A stretch of DNA of 64,000 nucleotides from the NCBI GenBank assembly GCA_947173495.1, contig CAMWFQ010000003.1:62001-126000 (forward strand). The letters are read 5' to 3'. Under the pieces are notes generated by a model. The model did not search any database. It worked only from the letters and a program-made list of their open reading frames with translations, and was not told the origin of the DNA. This document shows, in pieces, positions 32,825-41,407 of the stretch. Within the stretch, counting starts at the first letter, position 1, and the number at the start of each line of letters is the position of its first letter. The position numbers were made by a program, and so were the translations under genes. Source of the stretch: an uncultured Lachnospiraceae bacterium (lineage in GTDB: Bacteria > Bacillota > Clostridia > Lachnospirales > Lachnospiraceae).

Positions 32825-34111
32825 TTACAAATACATTGTTATATCCGTAATAAAGAGGTTCTCTCTGCATTCCCATTTCAGAATTCCATGATATTTACCG
32901 ACTACATACCGGATACTCCGCATGCCGATTCCATGCAGTTCCTCCGGATTTTTCAGGGTCTTAAGTCCGGTCCGCCCTGTGGAGGCAGGGCAACTGTTCT
33001 CCATATGAATCAGAATAATATTTCCCTGCCGCCTCATGCCAAATACGATCTGCTTTTCGCCTGCATATCTCTCACAGCTCTCAATGGCATTGTCCCAGAG
33101 ATTTCCCAGCAGTGCCGCCCAGTCCATATCCTCCTGCCCGCTTCTGCTCTGCGGAAGATTTCCACAATCCAACGTTACCTGAATGCCAAGCTGCTCCCCA
33201 ACGGCCGCCTTTTCCGAGATAAGATAATCGATCATCTGACTTCCCGTATACTCCCGGCTGCTGGCAAATGAGTCGCACAGATGATCGATATACTCCTCCG
33301 CCCGCTCCGACTGTCCTGACCGGATCAGTCCCTGCAGCGTCAGCAGATGATTCTTTGTATCGTGGGTAATGCGCTCCCCCTCAAGCCGTCTCTGCACAAT
33401 GTTTTCATAGCTCCGGGCATACAGACTTTTCTGCATCTCCACCAGCTCGGAAACGCTCTTCTTCATATTAAAAATATAAAAAAACACCAAGATAATAAAC
33501 AGTAAGACGTTGATCACAATGACTGCTCTGACGCGTGAATACCCCAGCAATTGTTCTCCCGGGGTCAGAATGACATCGCATGCAAGTAAGATCAGATGCT
33601 CAAAAACAGGAACTACATACCACCATTTTCCCCAAAGGAAGACAAACCATTGGTCCTTCTTAAAATAGAGGAACGAAAACAAGACTGCTCCAATTCCTCT
33701 CGCAGCCAGATACACAAGGATTCTTCCCATTCCAAGCTCATATTGTTGTTCCATCATAAAACCCGGGTTATTCAGGATATATCCGGCCAGAATACTCAAT
33801 AATACATCCAGGCAGTACACAGTCTCATAATAGAAGGCCACCAGAAAAAAGACTGAGCTCTTTCTGCCCAACCGCCCAAAGCAGACCAGGCTGCACATTA
33901 CAATACAGAACAATAAATACCAGCGCGAATACATTGCGATTCCACGCTGTATAATTGTCAGCGCCGCCATCGTGGCTACCCCTATCAGGAAAAGCAGCTT
34001 TCTTCGGCAAGTATTCTTCTTTTCAGGGTAGAACAATCCCACCCACCAGAAGGAGCCTGCCACCTCAATTATGGTTAAGACCGCCTGCATACACCACAAC
34101 ATATCCGTCAC
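32825..34111 (-). CDS. GHKL sensor histidine kinase, AgrC-like
   Basis: This 428-residue sensor has five or six membrane segments in its first 210 residues and a cytoplasmic kinase. The phospho-acceptor His is in RITHDTKNHLLTLQG. The GHKL ATPase has LLGNLWDNAIESC (N box) and HGIGMRSIRYVVGKYHG (G box). Its start overlaps the regulator stop by four bases. AgrC-type kinases detect secreted peptides, which fits the exporter genes directly downstream. The true ligand is unknown and no agrB or agrD was seen. A decayed second copy is at 20170-20905. Confidence 0.9.
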   Translation of the reverse strand: MTDMLWCMQAVLTIIEVAGSFWWVGLFYPEKKNTCRRKLLFLIGVATMAALTIIQRGIAMYSRWYLLFCIVMCSLVCFGRLGRKSSVFFLVAFYYETVYCLDVLLSILAGYILNNPGFMMEQQYELGMGRILVYLAARGIGAVLFSFLYFKKDQWFVFLWGKWWYVVPVFEHLILLACDVILTPGEQLLGYSRVRAVIVINVLLFIILVFFYIFNMKKSVSELVEMQKSLYARSYENIVQRRLEGERITHDTKNHLLTLQGLIRSGQSERAEEYIDHLCDSFASSREYTGSQMIDYLISEKAAVGEQLGIQVTLDCGNLPQSRSGQEDMDWAALLGNLWDNAIESCERYAGEKQIVFGMRRQGNIILIHMENSCPASTGRTGLKTLKNPEELHGIGMRSIRYVVGKYHGILKWECRENLFITDITMYL

Positions 34112-34818
34112 CTGCCATGATAATAGGAATGGATCCTCGCACTGACCTCCGCCGTTCTGATACGCCCAAGGGGAATCCTGTGTCCGTTTTCCATTTCCAG
34201 TTCTCTCATTGCAAATCTTCTGATCTTCTCTATATTGGCAATGTATCCTCTTTCCACCTGGATAAACTGACGGTACTCCGCCAGCTCCTCCTGCACCTGC
34301 TTCAGGGTCTTCCGTACGGGTACCTCCCGCTCTGCCAGCACAAAGAGCACGTATTTCTTTTCTTTATAAATATACTGAACCTGGCTCAACGCGATCTTAT
34401 CGAAATAATTGGGCATCTCTACCAGATAAAAGTCCTGATCCGCCCTCTCAAACTCCTTCCGTATCCTGGCGAAAACCCTTTTCCACTCCTCCCGGAACCG
34501 ATCCTTCAGGATATAATCGTAAGCCTCCACCTCATATCCCTGGACCGCATATTTCGGATAAGCCGTCAGGAAAATCAGGAGTACATTCTGATCTGACCTG
34601 CGGATCTCCTTTGCAAGCTCGATCCCGTTCTTTCCCGGCATTTCAATATCCGACAGGCACAGATCGTAGCCGCCTTCCTCCTTCATCCGGCTTAAGAAGG
34701 AAAGGGGATGCTCGTACAGATCGATACTGACGGCCTCCCCCCACTCCTCGGAGCGGATTTCTTCTCTAATGTTTTCCGCATAATTTCTGTCGTCGTCAAT
34801 TATGGCGATTCTCTTCAT
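34108..34818 (-). CDS. LytTR-family response regulator
   Basis: This 236-residue regulator starts at ATG 34818 with SD AAAGGA. The receiver has IIDDD near residue 6, the phospho-acceptor Asp in LCLSDIEMPGKNG near residue 56 and a Lys in YILKDRFRE. The C-terminal LytTR domain includes YIYKEKKYVLFVLAEREVPV and FIQVERGYIANIEKIRRF. LytTR proteins bind paired short repeats about two helical turns apart; candidates are at 32766-32792 and 20112-20140. It is the first gene of the regulator, kinase and exporter cluster. A decayed copy is at 20906-21130. Confidence 0.9.
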   Translation of the reverse strand: MKRIAIIDDDRNYAENIREEIRSEEWGEAVSIDLYEHPLSFLSRMKEEGGYDLCLSDIEMPGKNGIELAKEIRRSDQNVLLIFLTAYPKYAVQGYEVEAYDYILKDRFREEWKRVFARIRKEFERADQDFYLVEMPNYFDKIALSQVQYIYKEKKYVLFVLAEREVPVRKTLKQVQEELAEYRQFIQVERGYIANIEKIRRFAMRELEMENGHRIPLGRIRTAEVSARIHSYYHGR

Positions 34819-34950
34819 GGTTGCTTTATCCTTTGCACGGTACTTATTCCCGCGAGCAACGAGCCAAGCGGACATGCTCGCATGTCCATTTGGCGACTGC
34901 CGCGAGGCTGATCTGCTCTTCGAAGAAGAGGAGATGCCACCCGGCGAGGG

Positions 34951-34986
34951 GTCAAAGACCTCGCAGCTTGCTGCGGGGTCTTTGAC
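34951..34986. repeat. Long perfect hairpin upstream of the LytTR regulator
   Basis: GTCAAAGACC/GGTCTTTGAC (10 bp) encloses CGCAG/CTGCG with a 4-base loop. There is no T run. The wider gap 34819-35121 also holds a second imperfect hairpin (GCGAGCA and TGCTCGC near 34853-34885) and the promoter below, but no gene. Confidence 0.55.
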
Positions 34987-35040
34987 TGCGAACAATGTAT
35001 CGCTCTGAGATCCGCAACAGTTCCTGATCTTTCTGTCTCT

Positions 35041-35069
35041 ATGGTATCTGATTCCGGACTGATTGACAA
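35041..35069 (-). promoter_or_regulatory. Candidate promoter of the LytTR/GHKL operon
   Basis: TTGTCA (35069-35064), a 17-base spacer and TACCAT (35046-35041) read toward the regulator gene 220 bases away. The match is moderate. Confidence 0.4.
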
Positions 35070-35121
35070 TCCCTTTTTCTCTTCATTTCTCTTAATAATT
35101 GCCTGAACCGCTTCTTACCTG

Positions 35122-35385
35122 CTATTCGCCCTCCTTCTTAAATTCCAAAAGGCGCGCCGGGTCTATCCCCAGAAGATCGGCGATATCAAATAGAAGATCC
35201 ATGGATATGGGCTGAACCTTAGACTGAGATTCCACCTGGGACAAATAGCCGGCGGAGATATTCAGACGCTCTGCGAATTCCTCCTGAGTGTACCCGTTCA
35301 GCTTTCGATAAAATGCGATCCATAATCCCATTTGCCTGTATCGCATCTCATTACTCTTTTCCGCACAGTCCTTTTTCTTCCCCAT
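35122..35385 (-). CDS. XRE-family helix-turn-helix regulator
   Basis: This 87-residue protein is essentially one Cro/CI-type domain. After a charged start, GLWIAFYRKLNGYTQEEFAE begins the fold, LNISAGYLSQVES is the recognition helix region and MDLLFDIADLLGIDPARLLE ends it. The ATG at 35385 has SD AGGTGAG. It stands alone between a hairpin repeat and the LytTR operon. Small XRE proteins here may control the flanking accessory genes; no target site was identified. Confidence 0.85.
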   Translation of the reverse strand: MGKKKDCAEKSNEMRYRQMGLWIAFYRKLNGYTQEEFAERLNISAGYLSQVESQSKVQPISMDLLFDIADLLGIDPARLLEFKKEGE

Positions 35386-35526
35386 TAACACTCACCTGAT
35401 CGAAACGACATTTTCTGATATCTATCCTAGTTTATCAAATGTGGAACGGCGTTTGAATAATGTCAAATATGGGATATTGTATGTATAACCTATGATTTAT
35501 ATACTTCCGGATAAGTTTGGATTATT

Positions 35527-35588
35527 CCTTATGCGGGCCTGCGCCTAAAACAGAATCGAGCAGGGAAGATTTTTTCCCTGCCCGATTC
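35527..35588. repeat. Intergenic hairpin repeat, copy 3 (partial)
   Basis: TTCCTTATGCGGGCCTGCGC matches copies 1 and 2 but the left arm of that stem is lost. The second hairpin is intact, GAATCG with GCAGGGA pairing to TCCCTGC with CGATTC. Confidence 0.6.
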
Positions 35589-35591
35589 GGC

Positions 35592-36920
35592 TCATGGATT
35601 ATTTCTATTCCGTGGAAAGCCGTAATGTGTATTTTTCCCCCGACCCTCCTGAACAATCTGCCCGTTTTCTGTCATTCGCTTTAAGAGACGCCCGCATGTT
35701 GTCTGGCCGATTCCCAGCAGCTTTTCAATTTCCTTTCTTGTCACGAAGCCTTGCCCGGCCATAAGCGTAAGTACCTTTTCTTCGCTCTCGTTATTTTTCT
35801 CTCCGGTCTTTTCCTGCTCCTTCCATCCAGGGTCTACGTTCAGATTGGGGAGGATGATCCTGAACGCATTATCTGATTTTTCAATCTGCGGCGTCACACC
35901 AGTCCCGGCATAAGCATCCATAATCTTCCGTATTCCGGTTCCACAGGCCTCTATCAGCTCCAGGCGGTAGAATACGTCTGCCAGCTTCCTGTTTCGGCAG
36001 ACTGAAATTCCCATCTTCACATCATTTAAGGTCACGCCGCTTACCAGCCCGCCTATAGAAGTAAGTTCAATTCTGTCTGTAAAAATACTGATAAAGGCAC
36101 TGGCACGGAAGGCGTATTCGCGATGCACCAGCAAATTCAAGAGAGCCTCCCTGACCGCCACCTCAGGATAGTCCCGCTGGTCTATTCGATGGAATTTTTC
36201 AAAAGTAGAATGGGTTTGATTGCGAAAATCAATATAGTCATAAACTTCCTCCAGCTGCCTGAACAGGGAACCGGAAAACTCTTTCCGATCTTTGAATTGA
36301 TTTTGATTCGTTCCCTCAAAAACTGCAGCTTTGATCGTATGCACACACTGGTCGGAAAGCAATAATCCCAGATTCGTATAGACACCATCCTGACTCATGA
36401 TCCCCAGTGTTTTCATTTGTGCCTGACCAAACTGCACTTTTCTGTCTGAAAATTCCTTTTCAGCCGCCTCAAAGGTCAGATTCTGCTCCAATGAACGCAT
36501 TTCTTCAAAGTGATCTCCGTCCGTTTCTTTAATCATGCGGCGGATTGCCGTATTGGTAGCCGGTACGGAGGAATACCCCTGACGAACATAAACTCCTTCC
36601 GGACGCAGACCTTTTTTAGCGATATAATAAGGCCTCTCTGTTCCCTGCTGAACATCGACAGCAACAATTTTCTTCCCCTCAGCCTCCAGTGTTTCATAAT
36701 GGAGAAACATTGTCAGATCCGGCTTGATGGCGTCCCTGACCATATTGCTGATCTGTAATGCGGCTTCATCCGGATCATCCAGACCTGACACGGTCCCGTC
36801 ATCCCGGATCCTGATATATAGCTTTCCCCCTTGGCAATTTGCAAATGCAATGATTTCTTTCTTAACGTCCTCCGCCACAATTGCCTTTAATTCAACCGTC
36901 TCACTTTCTCGAAAAACCAT
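35592..36920 (-). CDS. AlbA_2/Schlafen-type ATP-binding transcriptional regulator
   Basis: This 442-residue protein has an N-terminal AlbA_2 domain (ESETVELKAI, then IIAFANCQGGKLYIRIRDDG and the GVYVRQGYSSVPA region). A GHKL-like ATPase remnant follows (REALLNLLVHREY, GIRKIMDAYAGTG), and a winged helix ends it (RKEIEKLLGIGQTTCGRLLK). Such proteins act as stand-alone regulators. Three copies of TTCTAACCA, two direct and one inverted, lie 20 to 66 bases upstream and suggest self-control. It starts at ATG 36920 with SD GGGAGG. Its regulated genes are unknown. Confidence 0.85.
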   Translation of the reverse strand: MVFRESETVELKAIVAEDVKKEIIAFANCQGGKLYIRIRDDGTVSGLDDPDEAALQISNMVRDAIKPDLTMFLHYETLEAEGKKIVAVDVQQGTERPYYIAKKGLRPEGVYVRQGYSSVPATNTAIRRMIKETDGDHFEEMRSLEQNLTFEAAEKEFSDRKVQFGQAQMKTLGIMSQDGVYTNLGLLLSDQCVHTIKAAVFEGTNQNQFKDRKEFSGSLFRQLEEVYDYIDFRNQTHSTFEKFHRIDQRDYPEVAVREALLNLLVHREYAFRASAFISIFTDRIELTSIGGLVSGVTLNDVKMGISVCRNRKLADVFYRLELIEACGTGIRKIMDAYAGTGVTPQIEKSDNAFRIILPNLNVDPGWKEQEKTGEKNNESEEKVLTLMAGQGFVTRKEIEKLLGIGQTTCGRLLKRMTENGQIVQEGRGKNTHYGFPRNRNNP

Positions 36921-36939
36921 CTGATTACCTCCCGAATCT

Positions 36940-36986
36940 TTCTAACCACATTCTAACCATTCTTGTCAATCCCCGGTTGGTTAGAA
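36940..36986 (-). promoter_or_regulatory. Operator cluster ahead of the AlbA_2 regulator
   Basis: TTCTAACCA occurs at 36940-36948 and 36951-36959 and inverted at 36978-36986. On the minus strand TTGACA (36967-36962) with a 17-base gap to GTTAGA makes a weak promoter, so the repeats straddle the -35 to -10 region. Confidence 0.55.
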
Positions 36987-37044
36987 TAAATCGGGAGTCA
37001 GTCCGGATGCTCCCTGGATCGCCCAACCGCACAGTTAGAAATAT

Positions 37045-37323
37045 TTAAACGCCCTCATACTGCTGCTGGAACAAAGCCGCAAACTTCTCATTTCCAAACA
37101 TCTCTCCGGACTTCTCCTCCGCCGCGATCTCTCCCTTCTCCATAAGCACCGCCCTGTCGCAGATCAGAATGGTGGAGAGTCTGTGAGCTATCGTTATGAT
37201 AGTCCTGTCTGCCGCCAGGGTACTCTTCCCGCAGCCGCTCCTTCCCACAAGGGCGACATGCTCCCCCGGATTTACCCTCAGATCCAGCGACCTGACTACC
37301 GGCTCCTGGGTTTCGTAATTCAC
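37045..37323 (-). pseudogene. ABC exporter scrap, third copy
   Basis: This matches the ATPase end of the gene at 28897 from YETQEPVVRSLDLRV to the C-terminus. The part between Walker A (GRSGCGKSTLA) and the H-loop (ADRTIITIAHRLST) is deleted. The joint lies at CGCCAG, a short sequence present at both ends in the intact gene. The end reads FQQQYEGV, probably the original C-terminus of this family. Bases 37324-37571 hold no clear gene. Confidence 0.85.
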
Positions 37324-37571
37324 CCCTTGCCTTTTGTCTGTTTTTGTGATATAAATTGTTATATAATTTCAATCTGAAACTATTCTTCAAAAAGATACTG
37401 GCAGCGTCTCTGCCGGAATGTCCGACTTTGTTGTCTCAACATTCATCCGCTTTTCTATTTTTCCAATTGATTCCGGTGATCTTTCCAGACTGATTCATAT
37501 TGAAAGAAAAAGCATATCTGCGAAATCTGTTACAACATCTATTAATTTTCTCAAAAAGAAAGGACAAATCT

Positions 37572-38588
37572 ATGCAATTCATGAAACCATCTGAAAATTC
37601 TTCTTGCATTTCCGACGTACAGCCGACTGACCTCCGTGGGCAAAATTTCCCCACACGGTATTCTTCCCCGCGGCACTCTGCCACAGGACCTCTGGTCGTC
37701 CCCTTGACCAACGATTACCTGTTTCGTGCCCTTTTACAAAAGAATAATAAAGTTCTGAGAGGCCTGATCTGTTCGCTTTTGCATCTGTCACTGAAGGATG
37801 TCCATACTGCTGTTATTACAAATCCTATTGAGCTAGGAACCACAATTGATGACAAAACATTTATTCTGGACATTAAGGTATCCTTAAATGATGATACCCT
37901 GATCAATCTGGAAATGCAGGTAATCAACGAGCACAACTGGCCGGAGCGCTCCTTAAGCTATCTCTGCCGCAGCTTTGACAGCCTGAAATCCGGAGAACTT
38001 TATCAGAATGTGCGTCCGGTAATACAGATCGGCATTCTGAACTTTACCCTGCTTCCGGATCATCCGGAATTTTACGCAACCTATAAATTATTAAATGTAA
38101 AAACATATACTTTATATAGTGACAAACTGCGCCTTTCTGTGTTAGACTTAACCCAACAGAATCTGGCTACAGAAGAAGACAGGTATTATCAGATTGACTA
38201 CTGGGCGTCTCTCTTCAAGGCCGTCACATGGGAGGAAATGAATATGTTAGCGCAAGAGAATGAATATATAGAAGAAGCTGCGGAGACTGTTTATCAGCTT
38301 AGCCAGGAAGAGAAAATCCGCCAACAGTGCGAAGCCCGAGAGGACTATTACCGCACGCAGCGGGGCATACAGCTCATGCTTGAAAATCAGAAAAAAATAA
38401 TAGCTGAGAATGAAAAAGTAATAGCTGAGAATGAAAAAGTAATAGCTGAGAACGAAAAAGTAATAGCCAAAAATGAAAAGATTTTGAAAGAGAAAGAAAA
38501 GGTGTTGAAAGAGAAAGACACAGAAATCGCGGCGCTTCATGCGGAAATTGCAGCGCTGCGCACGAAATCGGGGGCTGAAATACAATAA
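37572..38588 (+). CDS. Rpn/PDDEXK-family recombination-promoting nuclease
   Basis: This 338-residue protein belongs to the PD-(D/E)XK putative transposase group (Rpn). The ATG at 37572 has SD AAAGGAC. PLTNDYLFRALLQKNNKVLR begins the nuclease domain, and ILDIKVSLNDDTLINLEMQV carries the Asp, Glu and Gln of the PD-ExQ core. LPDHPEFYATYKLLN follows. After residue 240 comes a long coiled coil with 21-base tandem repeats. Rpn proteins are DNA endonucleases that raise RecA-independent recombination, which is notable beside a region full of duplications and deletions. Confidence 0.88.
   Translation: MQFMKPSENSSCISDVQPTDLRGQNFPTRYSSPRHSATGPLVVPLTNDYLFRALLQKNNKVLRGLICSLLHLSLKDVHTAVITNPIELGTTIDDKTFILDIKVSLNDDTLINLEMQVINEHNWPERSLSYLCRSFDSLKSGELYQNVRPVIQIGILNFTLLPDHPEFYATYKLLNVKTYTLYSDKLRLSVLDLTQQNLATEEDRYYQIDYWASLFKAVTWEEMNMLAQENEYIEEAAETVYQLSQEEKIRQQCEAREDYYRTQRGIQLMLENQKKIIAENEKVIAENEKVIAENEKVIAKNEKILKEKEKVLKEKDTEIAALHAEIAALRTKSGAEIQ
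38394..38480 (+). repeat. 21-base tandem repeat in the Rpn coiled coil
   Basis: About four copies of GTAATAGCTGAGAATGAAAAA encode a seven-residue unit (VIAENEK). The first three are nearly identical, so the copy number may vary between strains. Confidence 0.85.
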
Positions 38589-38751
38589 CGGAACCGTCAT
38601 CCCTGTCTTTTTTCATCTCATTTGAAGATTTTCGCCCACATCATACGTTTCATATGATAAAGAGTCATTCATCAGGGGAATCTGATGTTCCTCAGCCGGC
38701 TGACAGGCGCCAGGTTTCCTCGACAGCAATTTACGAAAGGCGGTACTTCAA

Positions 38752-39678
38752 ATGAAACATAAAAAAATGGTTACTTCTCTGCTCCTTGCCGGTCTGCTCT
38801 TATCCGGCTGTTCCTCCGAAATATCTGACGGGCTTTCCGGGATATCTGTCATCGACTACAGCACCAGCTACTTTGATCATTTCTCTGCCGGTTGGGATCA
38901 AAACGGCTACACAGTCAGGGGAACTCTTCATCAGGGAGAGGATGACAGTAACGGCACCATCGCCCATATAAAATCTGAAGAAGAAACCTCTGTCCTTTTT
39001 ACGGGAACAATTGAGCCCGCAGGCGGAGAGATACAATTGATCTATTCCCCGGCCGGAGGAGAGGAAATACTGATTGCCGATAGAAATATGGAGTCTGTCG
39101 ATACCCGCATCCTCATTCCGAAGGGAGAAGGAACGGTTCATTTCAGAGGGAATGGTGGAAAGATTGTCTGTGATTTTGACCTGAGGATAGAAGCGGATGA
39201 AGCGGAGAGTCATCTTATAATTGACAGTGAAACAGATAGCGATCTGACAGATATGGTCCTGCCTAATATCGATCCGTCCAGCCTGCCTGATATTGACCTC
39301 GCGCAGTCTAACGCGGATCTGCCGGGTGATTTTCCCTTTGTCCATGATAACTGGCCGGAGGAAATTGTTTTTGATCCGCAGGGGGTGTACGCCGCCTCCT
39401 TCTCCTGCAGCATAGACATTGATGAACCTGCCGTCCTGAGTATTTCCTGTATTTCTGATAAGGGGAAGCTGGGAATGAAGATCATCGGCGAAGATGAGGA
39501 GATTTATTTTGATGAATCGGATATGCAGACAGAAGAGTATTCTGTTATGATTGACAGCGCCGGGACATATCGGATCGTGCTTCGGATGGATTATTTTTAC
39601 GGAAATGTGCGCATTGCTCCCTCCGGGGGCGGAAGCGCTTTCCTGGCGGGAACGCGTGCTGCCTTCCCGGGCGTATAG
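38752..39678 (+). CDS. Lipoprotein of unknown function
   Basis: This 308-residue exported lipoprotein starts at 38752 with SD AAAGGCGG. The lipobox LLLSGC puts the lipid-bearing Cys at residue 20. The mature part is acidic and looks like two beta-sandwich domains: one with LFTGTIEPAGGEIQLIY at about residues 85-135, and a C-terminal one with VLSISCISDKGKLGMKIIG. A linker with repeated NIDPSSLPDIDLA joins them. No enzyme motif is seen. It is the only plus-strand gene of this stretch besides Rpn and ends two bases from the convergent InlB-repeat gene. The gap 38589-38751 shows no gene. Confidence 0.8.
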   Translation: MKHKKMVTSLLLAGLLLSGCSSEISDGLSGISVIDYSTSYFDHFSAGWDQNGYTVRGTLHQGEDDSNGTIAHIKSEEETSVLFTGTIEPAGGEIQLIYSPAGGEEILIADRNMESVDTRILIPKGEGTVHFRGNGGKIVCDFDLRIEADEAESHLIIDSETDSDLTDMVLPNIDPSSLPDIDLAQSNADLPGDFPFVHDNWPEEIVFDPQGVYAASFSCSIDIDEPAVLSISCISDKGKLGMKIIGEDEEIYFDESDMQTEEYSVMIDSAGTYRIVLRMDYFYGNVRIAPSGGGSAFLAGTRAAFPGV

Positions 39679-39680
39679 GC

Positions 39681-40049
39681 TTATTCCTGCTTTTCCTTCC
39701 ACCCTGCATAGAGAGTCATTGCCTCCGTGATCACATCCTCCCGTGGATTCCACGGAAGGGTAAGCGCCGCATCCCGGTACCACCCGTCAAAAACATAGCC
39801 TTCCCGCTCAGGCGCTTCCGGCTCCAGCAAAAGCTCACCGTACATCTGCTTCTGACTTTCCACAGCCGTGCCCCCAAGCGTATCAAATGTGATCTGATAG
39901 CCGCGGTGCGCTATGCCGTAGGCCATACACCCAACCAGCACGATGGCAAGTACAATGATCACAATATTCAGCGTTCCCACTGAGATGTTCACGCGCTCAT
40001 ACAATCCCCGCAGCTGACGCTGCGGTTTTTCTTCTTCCGGGTTACCCAT
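39681..40049 (-). CDS. Membrane protein with an InlB B-repeat
   Basis: This 122-residue protein starts at ATG 40049 with SD AGAGG. A charged cytoplasmic start leads to one membrane segment (LNIVIIVLAIVLVGCMAYGI) and a single extracellular Listeria-Bacteroides (InlB B) repeat: YQITFDTLGGTAVESQ, EREGYVFDGWYRD, and LYAGW. It probably sits on the outer face of the membrane; such repeats take part in surface binding. It is convergent with the lipoprotein gene. Confidence 0.82.
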   Translation of the reverse strand: MGNPEEEKPQRQLRGLYERVNISVGTLNIVIIVLAIVLVGCMAYGIAHRGYQITFDTLGGTAVESQKQMYGELLLEPEAPEREGYVFDGWYRDAALTLPWNPREDVITEAMTLYAGWKEKQE

Positions 40050-40120
40050 TCTTTTACCTCTCTGTTTTCTGTTTCTGCTTTTTGCTGCTGTTTTTGATTT
40101 TTGTTTCCGGTCCTGTACAA

Positions 40121-40198
40121 TCGAGTAGGGGGATGCTTTTTCCCTACTCGCCGCGCCCCCCATGCGCCGCTTTAGCGGCATGCTTCCTCTGCATGGGG
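40121..40198. repeat. Intergenic double-hairpin repeat, copy 4
   Basis: TCGAGTAGGG/CCCTACTCG is followed by CCCCATG/CATGGGG enclosing GCCGC/GCGGC. Compared with copy 1 the stem bases differ but pairing is kept, and the TTCCT between the arms is conserved. Confidence 0.7.
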
Positions 40199-40263
40199 CT
40201 ACGCATATGAAAGCGCGGCGGCGCGGGCATATCCTGCCCTGGCGCCCCGCGCAATATCTGACT

Positions 40264-41325
40264 TTATTTCCGCACCAGATACTTTCTCATATCGATAGCG
40301 CATGCGATCAAAATGATCAAACCCTTAATGATATACAGCATATTGGCATCCACTGAAAGGAAATTCAATCCTGCAAAGATGATCTGTAAGAGCAGCACGC
40401 CTACTACGATCCCGCTGATCCTTCCGATACCGCCTACAAAGGATACGCCGCCGATTACGCAGGCTGCAATGGCGTCACATTCGTAGTTAAATCCGGTAGC
40501 CGCATTGGCGGAAGCGATACGGGCGCTGTCAAGGAATCCTGTAATAGCATACATCACGCCTGCCAGCACAAACACCAGAATGATGGTGCGGGATACATTT
40601 ACCCCGGATACGTTGGCTGCTTCTTCATTGGATCCCACAGCAAACATATTTTTTCCAAAGGTGGTTTTGTTCCAGATGATCCACATGATCACAGTGAGTA
40701 TGATGGCATACAGCACGTATTTGGGAACTGCCACATTTCCGATGCTAAACAGAGTTCCTGTAACCAGAGAGCGGTATCCGTCTGTAAGTCCGCTTAAGGT
40801 CTGGCCGTTATTGGTCCCGTTTTTCAGATACATCAGGATGATACCGTATACGATCAGCTGAGTGGACAAGGTTACGATAAAGGGGTGGAGCTTGAACTTT
40901 GCCACGCTGAATCCGTTTACCAGTCCTACCACCGCCCCCACTGCAAGCACCAGCAAAAGCACCACGAATATGGACGGCGCGCTGGTCATGTCCGGAAATA
41001 CCTTAAAGGTAGTAGTAAGGAGCGATGCGGAAATACATGCTGTCAGGCCTACCACACGGCCTGCGGAAATATCCGTTCCGGTGAGCACGATACAGCCGCC
41101 GATGCCGAGGGCTATGGGAAGCTTTGCCGCCGTCAGGGATATTACATTGACAATGGACGGCAGCTTCAGAAATGCCGGTACTTTGATGGATATGTAGATT
41201 ACCGCCAGAATAATAATAATATACATGGCGTTGTTGAGTAAAAGGTCTCCTACCTTTCTTAATTTATCCTGGGTTGAAAGCTCTGCAAATGCCTGTCTTT
41301 TCGTCCCGATTTTCTTATCAGCCAC
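40264..41325 (-). CDS. mglC: Galactose-type sugar ABC transporter permease
   Basis: This is the membrane subunit of a CUT2 monosaccharide importer, 353 residues with about ten hydrophobic segments. It starts at GTG 41325 with SD GAGGAGG. MglC landmarks are GTDISAGRVVGLTACI, NGFSVAKFKLHPFIVTL, TLGKNMFAVGSNEEAANVSG with Phe for Leu, and the end VDANMLYIIKGLIIL. It is the last gene of the binding protein, ATPase, permease operon. It transports the sugar delivered by the product of 42987-44183, most likely galactose, glucose or a methyl-galactoside. Confidence 0.93.
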   Translation of the reverse strand: MADKKIGTKRQAFAELSTQDKLRKVGDLLLNNAMYIIIILAVIYISIKVPAFLKLPSIVNVISLTAAKLPIALGIGGCIVLTGTDISAGRVVGLTACISASLLTTTFKVFPDMTSAPSIFVVLLLVLAVGAVVGLVNGFSVAKFKLHPFIVTLSTQLIVYGIILMYLKNGTNNGQTLSGLTDGYRSLVTGTLFSIGNVAVPKYVLYAIILTVIMWIIWNKTTFGKNMFAVGSNEEAANVSGVNVSRTIILVFVLAGVMYAITGFLDSARIASANAATGFNYECDAIAACVIGGVSFVGGIGRISGIVVGVLLLQIIFAGLNFLSVDANMLYIIKGLIILIACAIDMRKYLVRK

Positions 41326-41407
41326 AGTTTATACCTCCTCGATTCTCATATGCGTAATACGCCGCCGCGTGTTTACGCTCTGTCTGTTTTCACTTCTGCG
41401 TATCACG

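Noticed and set aside
31908-32891. 327-codon plus-strand frame opposite the exporter and kinase genes
   Set aside because: Antisense shadow spanning two genes and their promoter; no ribosome site.
28897-34818. An agr system with AgrB and AgrD
   Set aside because: The kinase is AgrC-like, but no AgrB peptidase or AgrD peptide was found in the neighbourhood.
38384-38520. CRISPR-like short repeats
   Set aside because: The 21-base units are direct tandem copies without spacers, in frame within a coiled coil.
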